DNA from: Erysipelothrix rhusiopathiae
GTDB taxonomy: Bacteria > Bacillota_I > Bacilli_A > Erysipelotrichales > Erysipelotrichaceae
Reading direction: 5' to 3'
NCBI GenBank assembly: GCA_902797585.1
Contig: CADBTK010000130.1
Coordinates: 1-6,478 of the forward strand
Length of the DNA stretch: 6,478 nt
Made by a program: the position numbers and the translations under genes. Shown one piece after another: positions 1 through 5,550 of the stretch. The notes beneath the pieces were generated by a model. The model was not told the origin of the DNA and did no database searches. It worked only from the letters and a program-made list of their open reading frames with translations. Numbering within the stretch: the stretch's first letter is position 1; each line of letters opens with the position of its first letter.

Positions 1-68
1 GTATCTTCATCATGAAACCCATATTCGTATTCCGAGGAAAAACCTAGTTCATCTTTTTTCTCACTCAC
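1..68 (-). CDS. sufB: SufB, Fe-S cluster assembly scaffold subunit (N-terminal fragment)
   Basis: This is the first 22 codons of a gene that leaves the window at its left edge. It begins with GTG at 68-66, directly abutting the sufU stop codon (TAA, 71-69), and a GAGGG ribosome site at 80-76 lies 7 nt upstream. The visible protein starts MSEKKDELGFSS and continues EYEYGFHDED, which matches the conserved Y-x-Y-G-F-H-D start of SufB. SufB is the main scaffold of the SufBC2D complex, where the nascent cluster is assembled using sulfur delivered by SufS/SufU. Its place as the last of five genes (C-D-S-U-B) is the usual Firmicutes order. The identification rests on a short stretch, but context and motif agree well. 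The catalytic cysteine and the rest of the protein cannot be judged. Confidence 0.9.
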   Translation of the reverse strand, partial: MSEKKDELGFSSEYEYGFHDED

Positions 69-506
69 TTATTTTCCCTCGCTTTCATCGATCATTTCTT
101 GCATCGCCTTCCAACCAATTGTGGCACAGTTGATGCGATTGGCTTGTTTTCCAACATTTTGAAACGCAATGGCTTCTTCTAATAGTTCTTGATCGTAGTC
201 TTTTTCATCGATCATAGCCATATAGTTATCAATTATTTCTTGGGCCTCATTCAAATTTTTCCCAATCATTAATTCGGTTAATATACTTGTACTTGCTGTT
301 GAGATTGCACAAGCTTCTCCATCAAAACGCATATCGGTGATGGTTCCATTTTCAATTAAAGCTTGTACAGTAATATCATCAATACAACTTTCGCTATCCA
401 TATGTCTGGATGCATATTTTTCATCTTCTGCCAAACCATGGTTTCGTGGATATTGATAATGATCCATAATGATTTGACGTAAGATTTCACTACTCATTCC
501 TGGCAT
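69..506 (-). CDS. sufU: SufU, zinc-dependent sulfurtransferase / Fe-S assembly protein
   Basis: The 145-residue protein is full length for SufU. In the family, SufU binds zinc and accepts persulfide sulfur from SufS, passing it to the SufBCD scaffold in the cytosol. The opening I-M-D-H-Y-x-x-P-R-N (13-22) is typical. The expected ligand set is present: Cys41 and Asp43 in S-C-I-D-D, Cys66 in G-E-A-C-A-I-S, and Cys127 in R-I-N-C-A-T. The residue between Cys41 and Asp43 is Ile, whereas the common motif is C-G-D. The stretch between Cys66 and Cys127 has the length expected of SufU rather than IscU. The start at 506 is chosen because an AAGGAAAGTGG ribosome site lies at 521-511; Met4 at 497 is a less likely alternative with poor spacing. 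It follows sufS by 16 bp, and its TAA stop abuts the sufB start. Confidence 0.94.
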   Translation of the reverse strand: MPGMSSEILRQIIMDHYQYPRNHGLAEDEKYASRHMDSESCIDDITVQALIENGTITDMRFDGEACAISTASTSILTELMIGKNLNEAQEIIDNYMAMIDEKDYDQELLEEAIAFQNVGKQANRINCATIGWKAMQEMIDESEGK

Positions 507-522
507 GAAACCACTTTCCTTT

Positions 523-1761
523 CTAAAAAAAGATATTTACACAATTTTCCAATGTAACTTCTTGTAACGCTTGTACAAAAACATCGATTTCTTCTTTTGT
601 GTTATATAGATAGAAACTTGCTCGTACGGTTCCAAAGGCATCTATCACTTCAGGCAATAACTTGGCACAATGTTGACCGGAACGTACCGCAATTCCTTTT
701 GTGTTTAAAAAACTTGCGACATCTTGTGCTGGAATCAATTGTCCTTGATCTTTGACATTAAAGGTACAAATTCCACTGTCACAATCTGGGTTATAAATCA
801 CAATATTATCCATCGATTGAATTTGTTCTAAGAAGTATTGTTTGCACTCTACTTCATGAGTATGGATTGCTTCCATTCCTATCTCTTGTAAATAATCAAT
901 GGCAGCAGCTAGACCAATAGCTGCTTCAATGGGTTGCGTTCCACTTTCAAATTTCAAAGGACTTTTCTTTAATGAAATATTTCCTTCTTTATCATAACGC
1001 GCATTGGATTCTCCTCCATAGAATAAAGGATCTAAAGAGTTCAATAACTCTTTCTTTCCATAGAGAACTCCAATTCCAGTTGGCGCTAACATCTTATGTC
1101 CACTAAAGGCAAAGAAGTCAACATCCAAATCTTGGACATCGATTTGAATATGAGGAACACTTTGGGCTCCATCCACAATCATATAAGCTCCCTTTTCATG
1201 CGCATATTGACTTAATTCTTTAATAGGTGCCACATAGCCCATAACATTTGAAACTTGCCCGATAGCAACTGCCTTAACGTTCTTATCCCAAACAGATTTC
1301 ATATTCTCTAATGTAATTCGTCCATTTTCTAATGGGATATAACGAATGGTTAACCCATATTTTTTAGCCGCTACCATCCAAGGCAAAGTATTGGAGGCAT
1401 GTTCCAATTGACTACTTAAAATCACATCGCCACTCTTCAATAATTGGCCACAGACCATTCCCGCAATTTGATTTAAACTTTCACTGGTTCCAGAAGTAAA
1501 GATTATCTCTTCTCTAGAATTAGCATGAATAAAGTCTTTTACTTTATCTCTTGCCCCTTCATAAGCTGCATCTACTTGGGCACTCATTTCATAGTCCCCT
1601 CTATGAGCATTGGCTCCAAGATTTGTATAGTAATGCACAACGGCATCAATCACACGTTGTGGTTTTAAGGTCGTAGCCCCATTATCAAAATAGATCAAAG
1701 GCTTTGACTCCATTGTTCGCTTTAAAATAGGAAAATCTTGGCGAAGTTTAGCGTTGTTCAT
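523..1761 (-). CDS. sufS: SufS, group II cysteine desulfurase (PLP-dependent)
   Basis: The 412-residue enzyme converts L-cysteine to alanine and holds the sulfur as a persulfide on its active-site cysteine for transfer to SufU. Visible features of aminotransferase class V are: Y-F-D-N-G-A-T-T near 24-31, the cofactor-stacking His121 in L-E-H-A-S-N, Asp197 and Gln200 in V-D-G-A-Q-S, and the Schiff-base lysine Lys223 in F-S-G-H-K-M. The persulfide-bearing Cys365 lies in V-R-S-G-Q-H-C-A, a short-loop arrangement typical of SufS, and R-A-S-F-Y-x-Y-N-T-K-E-E-I-D (380-393) closes the protein. The start at ATG 1761 has AAGGTGG at 1774-1768, 6 nt upstream. An upstream in-frame extension to 1818 is rejected because it lies inside sufD and adds no family residues. 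The gene overlaps sufD by 14 bp, which suggests translational coupling. It ends with TAG. Confidence 0.96.
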   Translation of the reverse strand: MNNAKLRQDFPILKRTMESKPLIYFDNGATTLKPQRVIDAVVHYYTNLGANAHRGDYEMSAQVDAAYEGARDKVKDFIHANSREEIIFTSGTSESLNQIAGMVCGQLLKSGDVILSSQLEHASNTLPWMVAAKKYGLTIRYIPLENGRITLENMKSVWDKNVKAVAIGQVSNVMGYVAPIKELSQYAHEKGAYMIVDGAQSVPHIQIDVQDLDVDFFAFSGHKMLAPTGIGVLYGKKELLNSLDPLFYGGESNARYDKEGNISLKKSPLKFESGTQPIEAAIGLAAAIDYLQEIGMEAIHTHEVECKQYFLEQIQSMDNIVIYNPDCDSGICTFNVKDQGQLIPAQDVASFLNTKGIAVRSGQHCAKLLPEVIDAFGTVRASFYLYNTKEEIDVFVQALQEVTLENCVNIFF

Positions 1762-2545
1762 ACAACCCCACCTTGCTTTCCATTTCTTGTCGAACTTGAT
1801 CATGCAAATCTTGATCATCGATCATTTCAATCACTGGTAAGAAATAACCAACACTTAATAAACCAATAGCTTGTTGAGTCGTTAATCCACGTGATTGTAA
1901 ATAATATAATTGATCTTCATCCGGTTGTCCTATGGTTAGTGCGTGACTAGCTTGGACTTGGTTTTCATCAATTAATAATAAAGGAATACATTTTGCCGTA
2001 TGTCCTTTACCTAATGTAAGTACACGCGTAGCTTGATGGCTACTGGCATCCGGACAAGCCTTTTTAATATTTCCATTGGCCACCATTTCATAGTGTCCTT
2101 TATCTAGCAATACCGCAAAGTTACGCATTTGACCTTGCGTATGTCCTGCATTATGCAATACTTCCATATCCCCCATCTTTTTTACACCTTCTGTACATAA
2201 TTGGGCAGATTGAATGGAGAATTGCGCTCCTTCTTGATCTAAAGAAACGTGTTGTTTCCAATCAAAGTTTGTTTGTTGCATATCTAAAAGACCCATTTGA
2301 CAATGAGCATCTTTTTCACAATGAATGGCAATGTGGCAATCCACATCTTTTTCAGAACGGTTAAACACAAACAATTTTACTTGTGCCCCTTCTTTGATTT
2401 CTAAATCTATGTTTATCAAAGTGGCTTCTTTTTCTAATTGCACAAAGAAAGTTCCTTGGCTCATTGGTTCTATTTTCCAACTTTGTTGGTAATTCGAATC
2501 AATCGTCATTGTTTGGTTGAACGTATTGGCAAATACCTCAGCCAT
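1748..2545 (-). CDS. sufD: SufD, short form, Fe-S assembly complex subunit
   Basis: SufD pairs with SufB in the SufBC2D scaffold and helps form the cluster at their interface. The product is 265 residues, much shorter than the roughly 420-440 residues of E. coli or B. subtilis SufD. It starts with what looks like the beta-helix core, so most of the usual N-terminal region is absent. The C-terminal half is clearly family-like: H-N-A-G-H-T-Q-G near 131-138, K-G-H-T-A-K-C-I-P-L-L-L-I-D-E (180-194), and Q-A-S-H-A-L-T-I-G with His201 in the place of the conserved interface histidine. Then comes D-Q-L-Y-Y-L-Q-S-R-G-L (211-221), the characteristic SufB/SufD signature. The ATG at 2545 has AGGGGA at 2558-2553, 7 nt away, and lies 1 bp past the sufC stop. 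An upstream GTG at 2572 inside sufC is less likely. A short SufB-like paralogue is an alternative name, but position favours SufD. Confidence 0.9.
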   Translation of the reverse strand: MAEVFANTFNQTMTIDSNYQQSWKIEPMSQGTFFVQLEKEATLINIDLEIKEGAQVKLFVFNRSEKDVDCHIAIHCEKDAHCQMGLLDMQQTNFDWKQHVSLDQEGAQFSIQSAQLCTEGVKKMGDMEVLHNAGHTQGQMRNFAVLLDKGHYEMVANGNIKKACPDASSHQATRVLTLGKGHTAKCIPLLLIDENQVQASHALTIGQPDEDQLYYLQSRGLTTQQAIGLLSVGYFLPVIEMIDDQDLHDQVRQEMESKVGLYEQR

Positions 2546-2546
2546 T

Positions 2547-3365
2547 TTACTGTCCCCTATGTGCTGCCCCACAAGTACCTAAGGATACTTTCGGTGCATT
2601 TTCTTGTTTCGTTACTTTGACATTGTATTCTTTTTCAATCCATTCGTATCCTTCACTATCAATACGTTGTACTAATTCAGCGCCAGCAGATACGACAATT
2701 CTTCCATCCACTAATACATGAGCATGGGTTGGTTGTAAGTAGTCATAGAAACGAGCATAGTGAGAAACAATCAACAATCCTGTTTGTTGTTCTTCTTGTA
2801 CTTTATTAATCGCATCAGAAACAATACGAAGTGCATCGACATCGAGTCCTGAATCGATTTCATCCAACATAGCAATGCTAGGTTTTAACATCATCATTTG
2901 AATGATTTCATTACGTTTCTTTTCTCCCCCACTAAATCCATCATTTAAGAAACGGTGGGCAATGTCGTCTGCCATATCCAATTGTTTAATGGCTGCATCC
3001 ATTTGTTTCACAAATTGGAATAAGCTAATTGGTTTTTCTTGACGAGCATTAATGGCACTACGTAAGAAATCAGAATTGGTAACTCCTGAAATTTCTGATG
3101 GATATTGCATTCCTAAGAATAGTCCTGCTTTTGAGCGTTGATCCACACTCATTTCTAGAACATCTTGTCCATCCAAAGTAATAGAACCTTGGGTTACCGT
3201 ATATTTAGGATTTCCCATAATGGCTGCCAATAAGGTACTTTTTCCATTCCCATTGGGTCCCATTAGGGCATGTCTTTCTCCTTGTTTAACGACTAAGTCG
3301 ATTCCTTTTAATATTTCTTTATCTTCTACAGATACATGCAGATCTTTAATGACTAATTCTGCCAT
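2547..3365 (-). CDS. sufC: SufC, ABC-type ATPase of the Fe-S assembly complex
   Basis: The 272-residue protein is the ATPase of the SufBC2D complex; in the family, ATP-driven SufC dimerisation opens SufB/SufD for cluster formation. It is a soluble ABC protein with no membrane partner. All ATPase motifs are intact: Walker A G-P-N-G-N-G-K-S-T (36-44), Q-loop Gln87 in G-M-Q-Y-P-S-E-I, signature F-S-G-G-E-K-K-R (144-151), Walker B I-A-M-L-D-E (164-169), D-loop S-G-L-D (172-175), and switch His202. The D-E-I-D-S-G-L-D-V-D-A-L run and the E-K-K-R-N-E signature are diagnostic of SufC. The tail after about residue 250 (T-K-Q-E-N-A-P-K...L-G-T-C-G-A-A-H) is about ten residues longer than in B. subtilis. 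The ATG at 3365 has AGAGGTG at 3378-3372, 6 nt away; the in-frame GTG at 3374 overlaps that site and is rejected. It is the first gene of the operon. Confidence 0.97.
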   Translation of the reverse strand: MAELVIKDLHVSVEDKEILKGIDLVVKQGERHALMGPNGNGKSTLLAAIMGNPKYTVTQGSITLDGQDVLEMSVDQRSKAGLFLGMQYPSEISGVTNSDFLRSAINARQEKPISLFQFVKQMDAAIKQLDMADDIAHRFLNDGFSGGEKKRNEIIQMMMLKPSIAMLDEIDSGLDVDALRIVSDAINKVQEEQQTGLLIVSHYARFYDYLQPTHAHVLVDGRIVVSAGAELVQRIDSEGYEWIEKEYNVKVTKQENAPKVSLGTCGAAHRGQ

Positions 3366-3371
3366 ACATTT

Positions 3372-3378
3372 CACCTCT
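3372..3378 (-). promoter_or_regulatory. Ribosome-binding site deciding the sufC start
   Basis: AGAGGTG on the minus strand sits 6 nt before ATG 3365. It overlaps the alternative in-frame GTG at 3374, which rules that codon out as the start. Confidence 0.8.
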
Positions 3379-3392
3379 TCATATACCTATTT

Positions 3393-3421
3393 ACTGTAAC
3401 AAAAATCCTAATAAATATCCA
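3393..3421 (-). promoter_or_regulatory. Candidate suf operon promoter
   Basis: On the minus strand, TGGATA (3421-3416) and TACAGT (3398-3393) are separated by 17 bp. The -10 is preceded by TG one base away (TGTTACAGT), which fits an extended -10 element. Both hexamers match the sigma-A consensus at only four of six positions. Transcription would begin near 3386, leaving a short leader that still contains the sufC ribosome site. A competing pair, TTTTCA with TATTTA, lies slightly further upstream. This is inference; a promoter must exist nearby because sufC is the first gene and the upstream gene is divergent. Confidence 0.35.
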
Positions 3422-3459
3422 TCCAGACATATCGTGAAAAGAAAAGTTTTTTAGAAATT

Positions 3460-3469
3460 AAAGCGCTTT
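3460..3469. promoter_or_regulatory. AAAGCGCTTT palindrome, possible CcpA/LacI-family operator half-match
   Basis: This perfect 10-bp palindrome stands out in very AT-rich intergenic DNA. Its core equals the centre of catabolite-response (cre) type sites recognised by CcpA and other LacI-family regulators, but the outer positions (TT before, TT after) do not extend the symmetry. It lies about 40 bp upstream of the candidate suf -35 and about 55 bp upstream of the plus-strand -35, so it could affect either promoter or neither. Confidence 0.3.
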
Positions 3470-3523
3470 TTATCCTTTGAATACTCTCTAAAACTAACCA
3501 GAGCGAAGCGAAAATGTGTTTCA

Positions 3524-3552
3524 TTGCATTTTAATATTGAAAATCGTATAAT
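3524..3552 (+). promoter_or_regulatory. Sigma-A promoter of the foldase-like gene pair
   Basis: TTGCAT (3524-3529) and a perfect TATAAT (3547-3552) are separated by exactly 17 bp. Transcription should start near 3559, about 23 nt before the start codon. An imperfect inverted repeat, AAAATG (3511-3516) and CATTTT (3527-3532), overlaps the -35 and could be an operator, though such a short AT-rich match is also likely by chance. Confidence 0.85.
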
Positions 3553-3567
3553 TTAAACAGTTTTTTT

Positions 3568-3574
3568 AAGGAGG
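3568..3574 (+). promoter_or_regulatory. Strong ribosome-binding site
   Basis: AAGGAGG is a full match to the anti-Shine-Dalgarno sequence and lies 7 nt before ATG 3582. With the near-consensus promoter just upstream it predicts strong constitutive expression. Confidence 0.85.
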
Positions 3575-3581
3575 AAACCCT

Positions 3582-4628
3582 ATGCGAAACGTATTAAGAG
3601 AACATGGTTTCGTATTTGTTGTTGGGGTATTATTGATAGGATTAATTTCCTACTTTATTTATGATGGCAACAAATATAAAATCAATCAAAAAACGCAAGA
3701 TGGAAAAGATGTCGTTATGAGCATTGATGCAGGAAATGTTACAGCCGACGACTTATATGAAACAATGATGAAAGAAAATGGCGTATTGTTGTATAACATT
3801 TATCGAAACGAAGTGGTAAACCAATCCGTCAAAACAACCGATTCAATGGAACAAGAAGCTAAGAAACTAGAAGAGAATATTCTATCTGCGGCAAAGAATA
3901 GCGATGCCCAAAATTATGAAACTATTCTAGAAACAGAATTAACTTCTTATGGTTTTAAATCCATTGATGATTTATACAACTATTGTTTAATCAGTGTTAA
4001 AGAGAAACATATGAACCAAAAATATGTGGATGCCCACTTAGATGAATTGGTTGGTTCTGTCTCTGAAAAACACCCACGTTCTGTCTCTATTGTTACTATG
4101 GATGTTGCCAATCCTGATGCTTTAACAGAAAGTGAACAAAAGAAAAAAGATGACGTTGATAAATCCATTGAAAGCCAAGGATTTGCCAAAACTGCTACTG
4201 CTTTTAGTGAAGACTATAGTGCTGGTGATCAAGGAATTGTTGGATATATTGATGATGATAGTTTGAATGATAGTTCAGCTAGTTTACCAGTAGAAGTTAT
4301 CACTGCTGCTTTGGAACTAGAAAAAGATGGAACAAGTGATTGGATTTCTGTTTCAAATGATACTTTGGAAACAACAACTTTATACAAAGTACATGTGGAT
4401 GAAACCGATGTAAAAACTTTATATGGTTCTAAAAACGATACTATTAAAGATCAATTGTTGTATGCCATCATCAACAATACACAAGGATTAGCAACAAACA
4501 TCCTTCAACAAAATGCAGGAAAAGTAAAAGTGAAATTTGCGGACGAGTCTCTTCAAAAACAATTGGAAGATACCATTGCAGCACAAACAACACCTGCTCA
4601 AGAAGAAGAACAGGAGGCGGCTCAATAA
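3582..4628 (+). CDS. Membrane-anchored PrsA/SurA-like foldase relative with degenerate parvulin domain
   Basis: The 348-residue protein has one N-terminal hydrophobic segment (about 10-27) after a short basic start and no lipobox or clear signal-peptidase site, so it is probably a signal anchor with an extracytoplasmic body. Residues about 44-160 are a helical SurA-N-like chaperone region (V-T-A-D-D-L-Y-E near 53-60). Residues about 165-273 resemble a PpiC/parvulin domain: F-S-E-D-Y-S-A-G-D-Q-G-I-V-G-Y (208-222) matches the usual S-x-D...G-G-D-L-G-W block. The histidine of the family's S-H-I-L strand appears replaced (R-S-V-S-I-V, 166-171), and the final G-Y-H-I strand reads T-L-Y-K-V, so isomerase activity is doubtful. 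The tail (333-348) is Gln/Glu/Ala-rich. It overlaps the next gene by one base (TAATG). The assignment to the PrsA group is moderately sure; a pure holdase role is inference. Confidence 0.75.
   Translation: MRNVLREHGFVFVVGVLLIGLISYFIYDGNKYKINQKTQDGKDVVMSIDAGNVTADDLYETMMKENGVLLYNIYRNEVVNQSVKTTDSMEQEAKKLEENILSAAKNSDAQNYETILETELTSYGFKSIDDLYNYCLISVKEKHMNQKYVDAHLDELVGSVSEKHPRSVSIVTMDVANPDALTESEQKKKDDVDKSIESQGFAKTATAFSEDYSAGDQGIVGYIDDDSLNDSSASLPVEVITAALELEKDGTSDWISVSNDTLETTTLYKVHVDETDVKTLYGSKNDTIKDQLLYAIINNTQGLATNILQQNAGKVKVKFADESLQKQLEDTIAAQTTPAQEEEQEAAQ
4612..4617 (+). promoter_or_regulatory. Ribosome-binding site inside the upstream gene
   Basis: AGGAGG lies within the last codons of the preceding gene, 10 nt before ATG 4628. 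This supports the TAATG stop-start overlap as the true start of the lipoprotein gene. Confidence 0.75.
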
Positions 4629-5515
4629 TGAAAAAAGCAACTAGTATCTTATTGTGTTGTCTTCTATTAACTGGATGCTCTAGTGGGTATAACACAGGTA
4701 TCCAAGATGGAGATACCAAAGTTATGACTGTTGGTAAAAACTCTTATACCAAATCTGATTTATATGACATGTTGAAAAAATCAGTTGGTGCACAAACAGC
4801 AATTAACCTTCTTCAAAACTTGGTATATAGCACAGAAATTCCTGTGACGGATGAAATCCGCCAACAAGCCGAAGAAGAATTCAACACAATGGCATCTGAA
4901 ACAGAAAACATTGATCAATTATTACAAGAAAATGGTTATACCAAAGAAAGTTATATCGAACAAATTGTCATTCCTAATATTCAATCCGACAAACTTTTCG
5001 ATAAATATTTCAAAGACAACCAAACCAAAATCAAGAAAGCATACAAACCTAGTAAAGCTATTATCTTACAATGCGACGATCAGAAAAAAGCTGAAGAAGC
5101 ATTGGCTGCTTTAAAAGAAGGAAAAGATCGTACCGAAGTCTTTAACCAATACAAAAGCGAAAATGCCTCTTATAGCGATGATGAAGTCTTAGTTTCTACA
5201 CAAAGTACAAATGTACCTACTCGTATGATTAATACTTTGTACAAACAAAAAAATGCAGGATTGGTCGATGAAGTCTTTACAAGCGAAAGCGCTACGGCCG
5301 CTTATGTCACAATTCTTGTCGACAACAACTACGACAATTTAAAAGATCAATTAAAAGAAGCCTTATCTACAAATACCGAATTTGCCACTGAATGTGTTCA
5401 ATTCTATTTGCAGAAACATGACTTCCAAATTCATGATCAAGACATTTTCAATGAGTTTAGAACCAGCCATCCTCAATTCTTAACACAATATCCAGAATTG
5501 ATGAATGCGCAATAA
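4628..5515 (+). CDS. PrsA-like foldase-related lipoprotein, parvulin domain largely lost
   Basis: The 295-residue protein has a lipoprotein signal: basic M-K-K, a hydrophobic stretch, and the lipobox L-T-G-C with Cys17 as the lipidated residue, followed by Ser-Ser. It should be tethered to the outer face of the membrane. Its body parallels the preceding gene: V-M-T-V-G-K...Y-T-K-S-D-L-Y-D (32-47) aligns with V-M-S-I-D...V-T-A-D-D-L-Y-E there, followed by a helical SurA-N-like region (about 45-135). Residues about 140-232 sit where PrsA has its PpiC domain, with A-E-E-A-L-A-A-L-K-E-G (155-165) recalling the family helix. However, the active-site histidine strand reads S-K-A-I-I-L-Q and no G-G-x-L-G block is visible. 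A helical C-terminal tail follows. It is the second gene of a two-gene unit ended by the hairpin at 5521-5550. It could be annotated as a trigger-factor/SurA-domain lipoprotein. Confidence 0.75.
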   Translation: MKKATSILLCCLLLTGCSSGYNTGIQDGDTKVMTVGKNSYTKSDLYDMLKKSVGAQTAINLLQNLVYSTEIPVTDEIRQQAEEEFNTMASETENIDQLLQENGYTKESYIEQIVIPNIQSDKLFDKYFKDNQTKIKKAYKPSKAIILQCDDQKKAEEALAALKEGKDRTEVFNQYKSENASYSDDEVLVSTQSTNVPTRMINTLYKQKNAGLVDEVFTSESATAAYVTILVDNNYDNLKDQLKEALSTNTEFATECVQFYLQKHDFQIHDQDIFNEFRTSHPQFLTQYPELMNAQ

Positions 5516-5520
5516 GAAAG

Positions 5521-5550
5521 AAACCGAAGGAATTTCTCCTTCGGTTTTTT
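5521..5550. terminator. Rho-independent terminator, probably bidirectional
   Basis: An 11-bp perfect stem pairs 5521-5531 with 5537-5547 around a 5-base loop (5532-5536), and a T run (5545-5550) follows on the plus strand. It begins 5 bp after the lipoprotein gene. Read on the minus strand the same stem is followed by CTTTCTTATT-type sequence, so it can also end the convergent surface-protein gene, whose stop codon (5551-5549) overlaps the T run. Confidence 0.92.

Noticed and set aside
1762..1818. N-terminal extension of SufS by 19 residues
   Set aside because: It lies wholly within the sufD coding sequence, has no family similarity, and the ATG at 1761 has a well-placed ribosome site.
2546..2572. 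Upstream GTG start for SufD inside sufC
   Set aside because: The ATG at 2545 has AGGGGA at the ideal distance, while the GTG would need translation from within the sufC tail.
2438..2620. Plus-strand reading frame of 60 codons
   Set aside because: It is antisense to the sufD/sufC junction, has no ribosome site or recognisable motif, and both opposing genes are well supported.
3375..3581. Riboswitch, tRNA or small RNA in the intergenic region
   Set aside because: It is AT-rich with only short symmetries, and no known riboswitch core, tRNA fold or terminator-type hairpin with a T run could be made out.
3980..4189. Minus-strand reading frame of 69 codons
   Set aside because: It is antisense inside the first foldase-like gene, with low-complexity Ser/Phe content typical of a shadow frame.
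4471..4719. Minus-strand reading frame of 82 codons with hydrophobic stretches
   Set aside because: It is antisense across the overlap of the two foldase-like genes. Its hydrophobicity comes from the complement of Glu/Gln-rich and signal-peptide codons.
4851..5114. Plus-strand reading frame of 87 codons
   Set aside because: It is an out-of-frame, Lys/Asn-rich shadow inside the lipoprotein gene, without a ribosome site.
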